This document shows positions 35,163-45,479 of a DNA stretch of 64,000 nt, one piece after another. Numbering within the stretch: the first letter of the stretch is position 1; every line of letters starts with the position of its first letter. The stretch covers positions 1,587,001 through 1,651,000 of the forward strand of contig NZ_BLPI01000001.1 of the NCBI RefSeq assembly GCF_019649015.1, written 5' to 3'. The position numbers and the translations under genes are program-made. The stretch is from Agarivorans litoreus. Its GTDB lineage: Bacteria > Pseudomonadota > Gammaproteobacteria > Enterobacterales > Celerinatantimonadaceae. A model generated the notes under the pieces. The model saw nothing but the letters and a program-made list of their open reading frames with translations. It did no database searches and was not told the origin of the DNA.

Positions 35163-35948
35163 TTGGACAAATCCACTCAACCTGAGGCCGTTTCATCGGT
35201 TCTTAAGGTGTTTAATATCCTTGAGATGTTAGGTGAACAAAAAGAAATAGGTGTATCAGAATTGTCACACCGCTTGATGATGTCCAAAGCAACCACTTAT
35301 CGTTTTCTTCAAACGATGAAGATGCTTGGGTATGTCTCACAACAAGGCGAGGCAGATAAATACTCATTAACACTGAAATTATTTGAACTAGGTTCAAAGT
35401 CTCTCGAGTGGGTTGACTTAGTAAACATCGCTGAAAAAGAAATGCGTATTATATCCGACGAAACGAATGAAACGATTCACTTAGGGGCTCTTGACCAAGG
35501 CACTATCATATATGTTCACAAAATCGACTCTAGTTACGCACTAAGAATGCACTCTCGCGTTGGTCGCAGAAACCCACTCCACACCACAGCAATCGGTAAA
35601 GTTTTATTATCGAATCGCGAAGAAGACTTCATTCGTCATACATTTTCAGATGTGGAGTTTGTAAAAAGTACCCCTAACACCCTAGAAAATGTTGAGCAAC
35701 TAATCGAAGAGTTGGCCAAAGTAAAACAACAACACTTTGGGGAAGATAACGAAGAACAAGAACCTGGCCTGCGCTGTATCGCGGCACCAGTATATGACCG
35801 CTTTGGCAATATTATCGCAGGCGTATCAATTTCTTTCCCCACTATTCGCTTTGATGAAGAAAAAAAATCTCACTACATTAAGCTGTTGCACTCAGCCGGA
35901 AGGAAAATCTCGGAGCAACTAGGGTTTAAGGACTACCCCATTCAATAA
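35163..35948 (+). CDS. kdgR: IclR-family repressor of uronate catabolism
   Basis: About 261 aa, matching the 263-residue E. coli KdgR. The N-terminal winged helix reads VSSVLKVFNILEMLGEQKEI, LSHRLMMSKATTYRFLQTMK. The IclR effector domain has HLGALDQGTIIYVHKIDS, RVGRRNPLHTTAIGKVLLSN, GEDNEEQEPGLRCIAAPVYD and AGVSISFPTIRF. KdgR binds KDG and releases its operators. TTG 35163 is preferred because GGGGAG precedes it by six bases and the resulting length fits; ATG 35139 has no ribosome site. It is divergent from kduD and followed by a strong terminator. Confidence 0.93.
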   Translation: MDKSTQPEAVSSVLKVFNILEMLGEQKEIGVSELSHRLMMSKATTYRFLQTMKMLGYVSQQGEADKYSLTLKLFELGSKSLEWVDLVNIAEKEMRIISDETNETIHLGALDQGTIIYVHKIDSSYALRMHSRVGRRNPLHTTAIGKVLLSNREEDFIRHTFSDVEFVKSTPNTLENVEQLIEELAKVKQQHFGEDNEEQEPGLRCIAAPVYDRFGNIIAGVSISFPTIRFDEEKKSHYIKLLHSAGRKISEQLGFKDYPIQ

Positions 35949-35950
35949 TC

Positions 35951-35980
35951 TTAAAAGCAGCTTTAGAGCTGCTTTTTTTT
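35951..35980 (+). terminator. Terminator of kdgR
   Basis: AAAAGCAGCT-TTAG-AGCTGCTTTTTTTT directly after the kdgR stop; a classic intrinsic terminator. Confidence 0.92.
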
Positions 35981-35990
35981 GTGCTATAAG

Positions 35991-36014
35991 ATTAATGAAA
36001 CATCGTTTTATTAA
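35991..36014 (+). promoter_or_regulatory. KdgR-like operator before the DUF294 gene
   Basis: ATTAATGAAACATCGTTTTA plus TTAA, almost a consensus KdgR box, 14 bp before the ATG at 36028. It would place the DUF294/exonuclease pair in the KdgR regulon. Confidence 0.85.
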
Positions 36015-36027
36015 ATAGAATGTCCAA

Positions 36028-37896
36028 ATGATTAACACACTATCTCCTAACATAAGCGCATTCATCAGCCATATTGACCCTTTCGACAAGTTGCCCAAAC
36101 ATACTGTTGACAGTTTAGTCAATGAGGTACAGGTAAGGTACTTAGCAAAGGGGGAAAGCATTGCATTTAGTGTTTTGTGCAAACAGCGCTTTCTTTACAT
36201 AATACGTACAGGGGCAATTGAGCAACGCGCTCCCTCTGGCATACTAAAAGCGAAACTAGGTGAAGAAGACCAATTTGGCTTCACATTCTTAGAGCCACTG
36301 GCTAAAGCTGAAGATGGTTATCAAGCTAACGCCATTGAGGACTCGCTGCTGTACTTAATTCCCCATGAGCAGCTAAAACGTGTGTGTGAAGAGTATCCTG
36401 AATGCAAAGACTATTTTGCTGTACAAAGTAAAAATCGACTACTTAGTGCGATTAACTCCACGATAAAAAAAGAAGATACCGCACTGTTTTATCGCAATGT
36501 TAGTGAAGTCGCCAGCGAAAATATCACCATTGTCAGCGCAGACACCCCCATAAAAGACGTAGCTCGTCTTATGTGTGGTAAACAAGCAAGTTCATGCGCA
36601 GTAATTATGCGGGAACATGAAATTGTAGGCATGATGACAGACCGAGACATGACTAAAAATGTCATCGCGGCAGATATAGATACGAATGAAGCGATTTCTT
36701 TAGTTATGAATAAACACCCCACCTTGATTCAAAGTGATGAAAAAATCATTCATGCTATTTCCCTAATGTTGCAATACAATATTCGCTGCTTACCGGTGCT
36801 TACCGGTAAACAAGTCACTGGCTTACTGACTACCTCACACCTTGTTCATAACCATAAAACTCAATCACTTTTCCTGATCGAAAAAATTAAATATACAAGG
36901 TCTATAGAAGGGCTTGCTAGCTTGAAAGGGGAAAAACAATCCATCTTTCAAGCATTGGTTGAAAGCGGGGTGAGTGCTGAAGTTCAAGGGCATGTGATGT
37001 CTATGATTATGGATGCCTTTACTCGCCGAATAATTCAACTAACTGAAGATGTACTGGGAGCAGCCCCTTGCCCTTATGCCTGGTTGGTAGCCGGATCGCA
37101 TGCCCGTAATGAAGTTCACTTATTATCCGATCAAGACAGTGCCATTGTTATTGCTGATGAAGCAAGCGAAGAAGACCGCATTTACTTCCTGCACCTCGCA
37201 ATGAAAGTGTGTAACGGCCTACATGCCTGTGGTTATCCACTGTGTAGCGGAAAGTTTATGGCGGCGACACCTAGTTGGTGCCAAAAAATCTCATGCTGGA
37301 AAGACTACTACCGAAAGTGGGTGAAAAGCCCAGAATACAACCAACTATTGAATATCAGTGTATTTCTCGAAATTCGCTCAATTTATGGCGATCCAACACT
37401 TGTAGAGTCAATACACCAAGCTATGCACCAACACATACAAAACCACCCAGGTTTTCTAGTCGCGTTAGTCAAGGACGCGATTACCATTAATCCTCCATTA
37501 GGCATCTTTAATAGTTTGGTATTAGAAAGAGGCGGTGAACATTCAAACACCCTTAACATAAAAAAATATGCTTTAAACCTGATTATTGATTTAGCCAGAA
37601 TCTTCAGTTTAAAAGTGCAAGGTTCACTAACTGGAACCGAAGAACGCTTTCGTTATGCCGCCGAAAAAGGAAGCTTATCGCAGGATAGTTGCGATAACAT
37701 CATTCAAGCCTACCGCTTTATTTCACAAGTAAGATTTCGCCACCAGCTGAATGCACTAAAAAATGGAGGACTGCCTGACAATCACATATCTCCGTCTGAG
37801 TTTTCTAGCTTCGAACGTAAACACCTTAAAGAAGCTTTCAAAATTATCAGTCAATTGCAAGATGTCGCCAAACTAAAATTTCTAGCTGGTATCTAA
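36028..37896 (+). CDS. cNMP-binding / CBS-pair / DUF294 nucleotidyltransferase-like protein (island copy)
   Basis: A 622-aa protein. A cyclic-nucleotide-binding-like domain occupies ~1-140, two CBS motifs ~165-290 (ADTPIKDVARLM...VGMMTDRDMTKNV; KHPTLIQSDEKIIHAISLML), a DUF294 nucleotidyltransferase-like domain ~320-460 with AGSHARNEVHLLSDQDSAIV, and a DUF294_C domain to the end. The GSxAR and DQD motifs of the putative catalytic site are kept. Biochemical function is not established for the family; members accompany symporter or acetate genes. It is paralogous to the gene at 58519 and likewise followed by an exonuclease gene (6 bp). A KdgR-like box overlaps its leader. Confidence 0.88.
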   Translation: MINTLSPNISAFISHIDPFDKLPKHTVDSLVNEVQVRYLAKGESIAFSVLCKQRFLYIIRTGAIEQRAPSGILKAKLGEEDQFGFTFLEPLAKAEDGYQANAIEDSLLYLIPHEQLKRVCEEYPECKDYFAVQSKNRLLSAINSTIKKEDTALFYRNVSEVASENITIVSADTPIKDVARLMCGKQASSCAVIMREHEIVGMMTDRDMTKNVIAADIDTNEAISLVMNKHPTLIQSDEKIIHAISLMLQYNIRCLPVLTGKQVTGLLTTSHLVHNHKTQSLFLIEKIKYTRSIEGLASLKGEKQSIFQALVESGVSAEVQGHVMSMIMDAFTRRIIQLTEDVLGAAPCPYAWLVAGSHARNEVHLLSDQDSAIVIADEASEEDRIYFLHLAMKVCNGLHACGYPLCSGKFMAATPSWCQKISCWKDYYRKWVKSPEYNQLLNISVFLEIRSIYGDPTLVESIHQAMHQHIQNHPGFLVALVKDAITINPPLGIFNSLVLERGGEHSNTLNIKKYALNLIIDLARIFSLKVQGSLTGTEERFRYAAEKGSLSQDSCDNIIQAYRFISQVRFRHQLNALKNGGLPDNHISPSEFSSFERKHLKEAFKIISQLQDVAKLKFLAGI

Positions 37897-37902
37897 GAGA
37901 CA

Positions 37903-38607
37903 ATGAAGTGGTTTAAGCATTCATCTCAACCGCCAATGGAGCAACTAAGACGATCACTCACCCCCTCCGCGGTTTGGAGTAAGAGTGTTCAACAATATAT
38001 GGCAACGCCTTTGGCTGATTTATCAGTGCCAATATCTCAGTTAGAGTTTGTGGCACTGGACATCGAGACTACCGGTTTAGATTTTAGTAAGGACAAAATG
38101 CTGTCGATCGGAACAGTTAACTTCAACACAGAGTCGATTAACCTAGCAACGGCCAGTGAAACTTTCATTTGTAATCAACAGGTCGTGCAAGCCAAAACAG
38201 CAGAAGTAAACGGAATAACCTCCAATCAACTCGACAAAGGACAACCGCTAGACTTGGCAATAGACAAGCTACTTAATACCATTCGCGGTAAAGTCGTTCT
38301 TGCCCACAACGCTGTTATTGAAAAAGGCTTTCTAAAAAAATACTTTTTGGAACGCTATCAGCTATCTGAGCTTCCTTGTCATTATTTCGACACTTTAGAA
38401 ATAGAGAAAAAATATAGTTTTGCGGGGCGCACTAGGCTTCACTCTAGTTATTACCTCGGCGACTTGAGGAATCATTATAAGCTACCAGAATACTCAGCTC
38501 ACTCGGCGGCAATCGATGCCCTATCATGTGCTGAGCTATTTATAGTTCAAATAAAAAAATTAAAATTAGAACAATACGGCGCTTCTATTAAACTACTCAA
38601 AAGCTAA
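37903..38607 (+). CDS. DEDDh-type 3'-5' exonuclease (DnaQ/PolC epsilon-like), island copy
   Basis: A 234-aa protein. Exo I: VALDIETTGLDFSKDKMLSI with the D-x-E pair. Exo II region: VVLAHNAVIEKGFLKKY, where the usual Asp appears as Glu. Exo III: YSAHSAAIDALSCAELF with the His and Asp of the DEDDh set. No polymerase domain is attached. It starts 6 bp after the DUF294 gene and is surely co-transcribed. The paralogous pair at 58.5-61 kb has the same order. Its partner role with the DUF294 protein is unknown; nucleotide turnover is one possibility. Confidence 0.88.
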   Translation: MKWFKHSSQPPMEQLRRSLTPSAVWSKSVQQYMATPLADLSVPISQLEFVALDIETTGLDFSKDKMLSIGTVNFNTESINLATASETFICNQQVVQAKTAEVNGITSNQLDKGQPLDLAIDKLLNTIRGKVVLAHNAVIEKGFLKKYFLERYQLSELPCHYFDTLEIEKKYSFAGRTRLHSSYYLGDLRNHYKLPEYSAHSAAIDALSCAELFIVQIKKLKLEQYGASIKLLKS

Positions 38608-38795
38608 CAATCAATACCTCAGCGTTCTTATCAACCCCCTGAATTACACATTATTCCTAAATCTAGATGTGTGAATACATTATAAAACAGTCAAAAAACC
38701 GCTAAAAATAATACTCTGTCTTTACTGCACCACTTTGTCACCCTCTATTTCAACCCTTCTTCATATATGAATTTTCGATATCGTTTACTAGATCA

Positions 38796-38818
38796 CTTTT
38801 TTGAAACACCTTTTCATT
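38796..38818 (+). promoter_or_regulatory. KdgR-like operator before the lyase–porin operon
   Basis: CTTTTTTGAAACACCTTTTC plus AT, a recognisable KdgR-type half-symmetric box, 34 bp upstream of the lyase start. Confidence 0.6.
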
Positions 38819-38851
38819 ATAATCAGTACAACAGTTCATAAGGAGAAAGGC

Positions 38852-40036
38852 ATGAAAAAAACATTAATGTTAATCACTATGCTTAGTGCACTAAATGTTT
38901 CTCAAGGATTTGCAGAGAACACGAAATTCATCACTTACGACAGCGCAGCTCTCGAGTACAACAAAGACAACCTCAACAATAAAGCTGAGGCTTTGTCCAC
39001 ATTAATAGCTAAAGCAGATAAAGCGCTTAAAGCCGACATAGACCCTGTTACCAACAAAACTCTTCTTCCCGCTAGTGGAGACCCACACGATTATTTTAGC
39101 TTTGGACCATACTGGTGGCCGAATCCGGATACAAAAGATGGGCTGCCCTACATTCGCCGTGATGGCGAGTACAACATGGCTACAAAAACAGCGGCCACCG
39201 ACAAACAGCGATTTATTCGCTTCACAAAAGATGTAACTAACCTTGGTTTGGCATATTACTTCACTGGCAAAAACGACTATGCCAGCAAAGCGATTGATCA
39301 GCTAAAAGCATGGTTTATTGATCAAGAAACTCGCATGAATCCAAACTTGAATCATGCTCAGGCGATTCCTGGAATTGTAGACGGGCGCGGCATTGGGATC
39401 ATTGATAGCCGACTGCTAATTGGCGTGGTAGATAGTGTAGAGATACTAAAAGCACAGTTAACAAGCGAACAATACACTGCAATTAATAACTGGTTTAAAG
39501 AATTCAACACTTGGTTAATCACCAGCAATAACGGCTTTGAAGAGGATAACTGGCATAACAATCACGGTACCTGGTACGACGCTCAAGTTGTCGCTTTTGC
39601 GATATTTACCGGTGACTTAGATACTGCTAAGAAGCGACTTAGAGTCACACAAATGCGAAGAATTGGAACTCAATTCAACATGCACGGCCAACAACACGCA
39701 GAATTAGAGCGCACCAAGCCTTGGCACTATTCAAACTTCAATTTGCAAGCCTATAGCTTGTTGGGCCATTACGGCGATGTAGTTGGTATAGATGTTTGGA
39801 ATTATGAAGTAGACAAACACTCACTTAAAAAAGGTTATCAGTACGTAGCTAAATACACCATAGCCCCTGAGGAGTGGGACTATAAAGAGCTAAAAGGATT
39901 TCAAGCCTCCAAAGCCTACACCAATATGCTTTATGCAAATAAAGCCTATAACGACCCTATTTTTTCAGACGCTATTAGCGAACTGAAAAAAGACAAAGCC
40001 AATCAGAAAAACATCCAAAATTTATTATTTAAATAA
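38852..40036 (+). CDS. Alginate-lyase-superfamily secreted lyase, PL38-like
   Basis: 394 aa with signal peptide MKKTLMLITMLSALNVSQGF. The alpha-toroid alginate-lyase domain shows GDPHDYFSFGPYWWPNPDTK, LPYIRRDGEYN, GLAYYFTGKNDYASKAIDQL, NLNHAQAIPGIVDGRG, NNHGTWYDAQVVAFAIFTGD (likely catalytic His/Tyr region) and KPWHYSNFNLQAY. The pattern matches PF05426 proteins of the PL38 type, which act on alginate or glucuronan. ATG 38852 follows AGGAGAAAGG; a TTG at 38801 lies within the operator and is rejected. It is followed after 34 bp by kdgM, and the two form an export/uptake operon. Substrate choice is inferred. Confidence 0.82.
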   Translation: MKKTLMLITMLSALNVSQGFAENTKFITYDSAALEYNKDNLNNKAEALSTLIAKADKALKADIDPVTNKTLLPASGDPHDYFSFGPYWWPNPDTKDGLPYIRRDGEYNMATKTAATDKQRFIRFTKDVTNLGLAYYFTGKNDYASKAIDQLKAWFIDQETRMNPNLNHAQAIPGIVDGRGIGIIDSRLLIGVVDSVEILKAQLTSEQYTAINNWFKEFNTWLITSNNGFEEDNWHNNHGTWYDAQVVAFAIFTGDLDTAKKRLRVTQMRRIGTQFNMHGQQHAELERTKPWHYSNFNLQAYSLLGHYGDVVGIDVWNYEVDKHSLKKGYQYVAKYTIAPEEWDYKELKGFQASKAYTNMLYANKAYNDPIFSDAISELKKDKANQKNIQNLLFK

Positions 40037-40070
40037 CCAATAAATATAAATCGTACAAGGAAAGCACAGT

Positions 40071-40745
40071 ATGAAAATCAAACAAATAGCACTAATCACT
40101 ACCCTATTATTATCGGCAGGTTCCGTGTCTGCAGCTTCATTAGACTTTCGTCAGGAATATAAACACGATACTGAAAAATACGCTAGTCGTATTAAGTTAG
40201 GTGCTGGTGTAGGTAATTATTATTTTGGGGTAGAGGCCATGCAACATGGCCATATTTTTTCTGACTGGGAGTCAAAGGGGAATGAATTTGACTTTGGCTA
40301 TAAATACAAAATAGATGAGAAATGGATGCTAATCCCAGGCATGCCAATTACCTTTTTCCCAGGTCACGTAACGTTTAAACCTCAGCTTCGTGTTCAATAC
40401 AAATTTGATTCTGGTTTAACAGCAAAATTACGTTACCGCCATGAGTTTCGCCGCTTTACGGATGAGAAGGACAAAAGCGGAGAACAAAAAAGTAAAATTA
40501 CCGCAAACCTAAACTATAACTACAACTACTTCCAATTTGGCTTGGAAGGTAACTTTGAAAAGGGCCTAGATGACCAAGTACTTTTTGACAACGATGATAC
40601 GAATTGGGATCTACTTTTCCAAATTGGCTATAAAGGCAAAGATTGGAATCTTCGCCCATACGCAGAATTTGGTAATGTTTCAGTATCATCAAAAAGCAGC
40701 GACCGTCAACTAAGAAGCCGTGTAGGCATCACCTACAGCTTCTAA
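40071..40745 (+). CDS. kdgM: KdgM-family oligogalacturonate-type outer-membrane porin
   Basis: 224 aa with signal peptide MKIKQIALITTLLLSAGSVS. The mature protein is composed of alternating amphipathic strands ending in Phe (SRVGITYSF), with LDFRQEYKHD at its start, the typical KdgM opening. These small barrels carry uronate oligomers across the outer membrane. It is preceded by AAGGAAAG and follows the PL38-like gene in one operon. It ends before a 12-bp-arm hairpin shared with the convergent integrase gene. Confidence 0.9.
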   Translation: MKIKQIALITTLLLSAGSVSAASLDFRQEYKHDTEKYASRIKLGAGVGNYYFGVEAMQHGHIFSDWESKGNEFDFGYKYKIDEKWMLIPGMPITFFPGHVTFKPQLRVQYKFDSGLTAKLRYRHEFRRFTDEKDKSGEQKSKITANLNYNYNYFQFGLEGNFEKGLDDQVLFDNDDTNWDLLFQIGYKGKDWNLRPYAEFGNVSVSSKSSDRQLRSRVGITYSF

Positions 40746-40763
40746 GCAACAACTCCCCTCGTT

Positions 40764-40791
40764 ACTAACCAGTACGATTGTACTGGTTAGT
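40764..40791. terminator. Bidirectional hairpin between kdgM and int
   Basis: ACTAACCAGTAC-GATT-GTACTGGTTAGT, perfect 12-bp arms between convergent genes. T-runs are weak on both sides. Confidence 0.65.
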
Positions 40792-40805
40792 TCCCAAACA
40801 TCGAT

Positions 40806-41996
40806 TTATTTGAGTGAATCTAAGTAATCCGCCCATTTCTGCATCATTTTTTTTCGCTTCTTCAAATACAATGCACGGTTATAAGCTCTGGAAGTAGCCG
40901 AGCCGATTAGATGAGCAAGTTGCACTTCAACAACGTCATGTTTCCACCCCTGCTCGTGCAGTAATGTTGATGCTGTACTTCTAAAACCATGCGCAGAGAT
41001 AACATCGGCTGAGTAACCTAAAGACCGAAGCCTATTTGTCATTACGTTTTTACTCATTGGCTTATTGCCATCCCTCTCACTAGGAAACACAAATTCAGAG
41101 TATCCAGTGACAAGCCTTATACTCTTAAGTTGCTCAACCACTTGCGTGGCTAATGGCACCAAATGCTCTCTCCCTCGCTTCATATTTTCAGCCGGGATCC
41201 GGATAATTTTGTTTTCAAAATCTATATACGACCACTTTAAATGTCGAATTTCCTTTGGCCTTAAAAATAACCTTGGAATCAGACGTAATGCTTCTATCGT
41301 GCAATAACCGCTAGAACGATCGCTGTCGATATCCCTGATGAGAGCACCTAGTTCATTCTCGTTTGTTATAGCGGCTTGATGTTTGACTTTGGGTAAAGGT
41401 GCGATGATATCTCTTAGTGATAACCCCTGAGCAGGATTACTTCGAATCAAACGATGAGCTAAAGCGTGAGCGAATACTCGATTAACTACAGATAAAATGG
41501 TCGGAGCTTTCTTTGGAGCTCCTGAGGCTTCAATCGAAAGCATCAATTCGGTGATGTGCCCAGCATCAACTTCTTCTATGGCTAATTGGCATATCTCTTT
41601 TGCATCTCGGGTTAGCCAACGCTTTATTCTATTAGCATGCTCTTCGGACCATGCTTCTCTTTGTTTTTCCCACCATTGTAAAGCAACCCACTCAAACGTT
41701 TTTTCGGGTGAGCTATGCTTCTTTTTCGCTTTACGTCTTTCGTCCATGGGGTTAATACCCTGAGCGAGCATTAGGTGAGCATCTTTAGCTAAGCTCCTTG
41801 CTTCAACTAAACTGACATTGGGGTACTTTCCCAAAGCCATTTCTTGGTGTTTGTTAGCGAATTTGAAACGCAAGCGCCAAAGCTTAGAACCACTAGACTT
41901 AACCAACAAAAACAATCCATTAGCATCATATTTTTTAGAGCTAGACTTACCTTCTGGGCAAGATATTGACTTAATTTCTAAAGCAGTTAAGGCCAT
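40806..41996 (-). CDS. int: P4-type tyrosine integrase
   Basis: A 396-aa protein. The N-terminal DUF4102-like domain is visible (ALEIKSISCPEGKSSSKKYD, LFLLVKSSGSKLWRLRFKF). It is followed by a core-binding region and the catalytic domain: RLFLRPKEIRHLKW (Arg), SAHGFRSTASTLL (HxxR), LAHLIGSATSRAYNRALYL (His and Tyr). Such integrases insert islands at tRNA or other conserved gene ends. It lies at the groL-proximal end of the island, reading inward, 181 bp from the right attachment repeat. All catalytic residues are present, so it may be active. Repeated GGGGTA motifs upstream are probable arm-binding or autoregulatory sites. Confidence 0.95.
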   Translation of the reverse strand: MALTALEIKSISCPEGKSSSKKYDANGLFLLVKSSGSKLWRLRFKFANKHQEMALGKYPNVSLVEARSLAKDAHLMLAQGINPMDERRKAKKKHSSPEKTFEWVALQWWEKQREAWSEEHANRIKRWLTRDAKEICQLAIEEVDAGHITELMLSIEASGAPKKAPTILSVVNRVFAHALAHRLIRSNPAQGLSLRDIIAPLPKVKHQAAITNENELGALIRDIDSDRSSGYCTIEALRLIPRLFLRPKEIRHLKWSYIDFENKIIRIPAENMKRGREHLVPLATQVVEQLKSIRLVTGYSEFVFPSERDGNKPMSKNVMTNRLRSLGYSADVISAHGFRSTASTLLHEQGWKHDVVEVQLAHLIGSATSRAYNRALYLKKRKKMMQKWADYLDSLK

Positions 41997-41998
41997 AA

Positions 41999-42095
41999 GG
42001 TGGGGTACTTTTGGGGTATAAAGTGGGGTATTTACAAAAATATAGCAAATAAATTGAAGTCCTACTATAGACGATACCCCACTTTGTACCCCACC
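41999..42095. promoter_or_regulatory. Iterated GTGGGGTA motifs upstream of int
   Basis: Three copies in direct orientation (GGTGGGGTAC 41999, TTGGGGTATA 42011, AGTGGGGTAT 42022) and two inverted copies (ATACCCCACT 42074, GTACCCCACC 42086). They lie between the integrase start and the attachment repeat, as expected for integrase arm sites or operator repeats. Confidence 0.7.
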
Positions 42096-42148
42096 AATTT
42101 TGACGCTTTATGAAATAGTATGATACTAACTGAATATCTAAAGGAATA

Positions 42149-42183
42149 AAAAAAGCCCGTAAAGCAATACCTTACGGGCTTTA
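42149..42183 (-). terminator. Intrinsic terminator of groSL
   Basis: On the minus strand AAGCCCGTAAGGTATTGCTT, then ACGGGCTTTTTTTATTCC: a strong GC stem with a T-run, 40 bp past the groL stop. The stem lies on the island side of the junction; its upstream arm overlaps the attachment repeat. Confidence 0.9.
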
Positions 42184-42222
42184 AGAAACTTTATGAGTTT
42201 CTATGAATAGCTGGAGCGATGA

Positions 42223-42225
<3 letters not shown>
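42172..42225 (+). repeat. Right attachment repeat, overlapping the groL stop codon
   Basis: Matches 20880-20933 with four mismatches in 54 bp, same orientation. Its right end contains the groL stop (42223-42225), so the integration site appears to be the 3' end of groL. Confidence 0.85.
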
Positions 42226-43893
<1,668 letters not shown>

Positions 43894-43925
43894 TCAGCTT
43901 TTTCTTAACCAGAAAAAAAGGGAGA

Positions 43926-44216
43926 TTATTCTACAATTGCTAGAATGTCTGACTCAGACATGATCAGCACTTCTTCGCCGTCAACTTTTTCAGTTTTAAC
44001 GCCGTAGCCTTCGTTGAATACAACAGTGTCACCAACTTTTACGTCTAAGGCTTGGATTTCACCATTGTCAAGCATACGACCTTTGCCTACAGCAAGTACT
44101 TCACCACGAGTCGACTTTTCAGCCGCAGAGCCAGTAAGCACGATGCCACCAGCTGATTTACTCTCTTGGTCTTTACGTTTGATGATAACGCGGTCATGCA
44201 ACGGACGGATGTTCAT
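43926..44216 (-). CDS. groS: Co-chaperonin GroES
   Basis: 96 aa, the full Gro[42 protein letters not shown] (mobile loop), [20 protein letters not shown] and the C-terminal [14 protein letters not shown]. It caps GroEL. First gene of the groSL operon, with AAGGAGA before the ATG at 44216. Confidence 0.99.
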   Translation of the reverse strand: MNIRPLHDRVIIKRKDQESKSAGGIVLTGSAAEKSTRGEVLAVGKGRMLDNGEIQALDVKVGDTVVFNEGYGVKTEKVDGEEVLIMSESDILAIVE

Positions 44217-44296
44217 TGCTATCTCTCCTTAAATAAAACAATCGTGTTTTGTCTATGAAAATGCAGCCAAGGGCTACAAAGCTTTAATGTTGAATT

Positions 44297-44328
44297 TAAG
44301 ATGGGGGCGTAAACGCTGCATACAAGGG
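44297..44328 (-). promoter_or_regulatory. Sigma-32-type heat-shock promoter of groSL
   Basis: On the minus strand CCCTTGTAT, a spacer of about 12-14 bp, then CCCCATCTTA, close to the sigma-32 consensus (CTTGAAA / CCCCAT). It lies 80-112 bp upstream of groS. The rest of 44217-44548 shows no gene. Confidence 0.8.
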
Positions 44329-44548
44329 TTGCTAGCAATTTTTTTTTGGTTTTTTGTCTTAAAAACTTGGCCAATATCAAAATGAAAACATTTTCAGTAA
44401 CAAATTTTACAAAAAACACTTGAACCCAGATAAAAATTTGAGCAGGATCACAACGACTGGTCGTACTAGACAGTTATACCAACAATTGGATAACAAACAG
44501 ATAACAAGTTGTTGGTTTTATTTGGTGTAACAGCGGGAGCACTTGATT

Positions 44549-44731
44549 ATGCAGCAAATCTACATTGCATTTGAGCGTTTAAGTGGTTTTCTAAGCAAAG
44601 AGAAAACTGTTTACTTACCTTTTCAAGGTAGCGTTAAAGAAGCCGAAGAGCATCTACGTTCCGACGAGTTTGATTCGTTTTTGTCTACCAGCAAAGGCTT
44701 GAATCCTCGAGTGGTAACACAAAGGCACTAA
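44549..44731 (+). CDS. Small hypothetical protein, 60 aa
   Basis: Reads MQQIYIAFERLSGFLSKEKT and continues with FQGSVKEAEEHLRSDEFDSF. ATG 44549 has GGGAG nine bases upstream; a TTG at 44543 would be too close to it. It is acidic, helical and soluble, divergent from groS and followed by a strong terminator. No family is recognised. The good start context and terminator support a real gene. Confidence 0.6.
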   Translation: MQQIYIAFERLSGFLSKEKTVYLPFQGSVKEAEEHLRSDEFDSFLSTSKGLNPRVVTQRH

Positions 44732-44758
44732 TTGCCATAGCAACAATTATCGATAAAA

Positions 44759-44788
44759 AAAGAAGGGCTATTGCCCTTCTTTTTTTAT
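44759..44788. terminator. Bidirectional terminator
   Basis: AAAGAAGGGC-TATT-GCCCTTCTTT with A-run and T-run on the two sides. It serves the small gene (+) and fxsA (-). Confidence 0.92.
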
Positions 44789-44800
44789 AACCGTATTTTG

Positions 44801-45307
44801 CTATTGGTCATCTTTTCTTTCGAACTCACCCTCAATGGTGCTGCCTGGCTTATTATCAACCTTGCCGCTAGGTGGATTGGCGTCTTTCACATTGCCCTCC
44901 CCAGGAGTTTGAAAACGCATAGACTGCATTTTTAAGGCCTGAGATTTTAACACTCGAGCAGCCAATAGGGCTCGTAGTGGCGGTAGTAAAATAAGCAAAC
45001 CGAAGAAATCAGTAATAAAGCCTGGCATCACTAACATTGCACCTGCAATGATTAGCATTAGACCTTCAATCATTTGTTGAGCAGGGGTTTCTCCTCGCTC
45101 CATTGCCGAACGCGCCTGAAAAGCGGTTTGTAATCCTTGGCTACGAACTAGAGATGCACCAACCAATGCAGTAAGAATGGTTAAGGCAATTGCGCTTAAC
45201 GCGCCCATCTGGCTGCCCACCTGAATTAACACATAAATCTCTGCGTAAGACAGGCCAGCAAACAATAAAAATACATATAAAAACAAGGCGTAGTTCCTCA
45301 AAGTCAT
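44801..45307 (-). CDS. fxsA: FxsA-family membrane protein
   Basis: About 168 aa from ATG 45307. The FxsA core is visible: LLFAGLSYAEIYVLIQVGSQ, IALTILTALVGASLVRSQGL, ERGETPAQQMIEGLMLIIAG and LVMPGFITDFFGLLILLPPL, with three to four membrane helices and a hydrophilic C-terminus. In E. coli FxsA modulates F-exclusion of phage T7; its normal role is unclear. The start is uncertain: GTG or TTG codons up to 45364 are in frame but lie before the family's usual N-terminus. It is next to groSL and cutA–dsbD as in many gammaproteobacteria. Confidence 0.9.
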   Translation of the reverse strand: MTLRNYALFLYVFLLFAGLSYAEIYVLIQVGSQMGALSAIALTILTALVGASLVRSQGLQTAFQARSAMERGETPAQQMIEGLMLIIAGAMLVMPGFITDFFGLLILLPPLRALLAARVLKSQALKMQSMRFQTPGEGNVKDANPPSGKVDNKPGSTIEGEFERKDDQ

Positions 45308-45479
45308 GGAGAAGCTGAAAATCTGCTTCACCTTAAGGGTAAAATATGAGGGCAGTTGGAGCAAATTTAAAGGCTTATGCTCAATAAACCAGCAAACAAC
45401 AGCACATTTCGCTTATTTAATGGCGCTTCAATAGCTACTTTCTACACTCAAAGTGACATCTGCTTACCAGAGGCTCAAT

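Noticed and set aside
38801-38851. TTG 38801 as start of the PL38-like gene
   Set aside because: It lies inside the KdgR-like operator; ATG 38852 has a strong ribosome site and begins a clean signal peptide.
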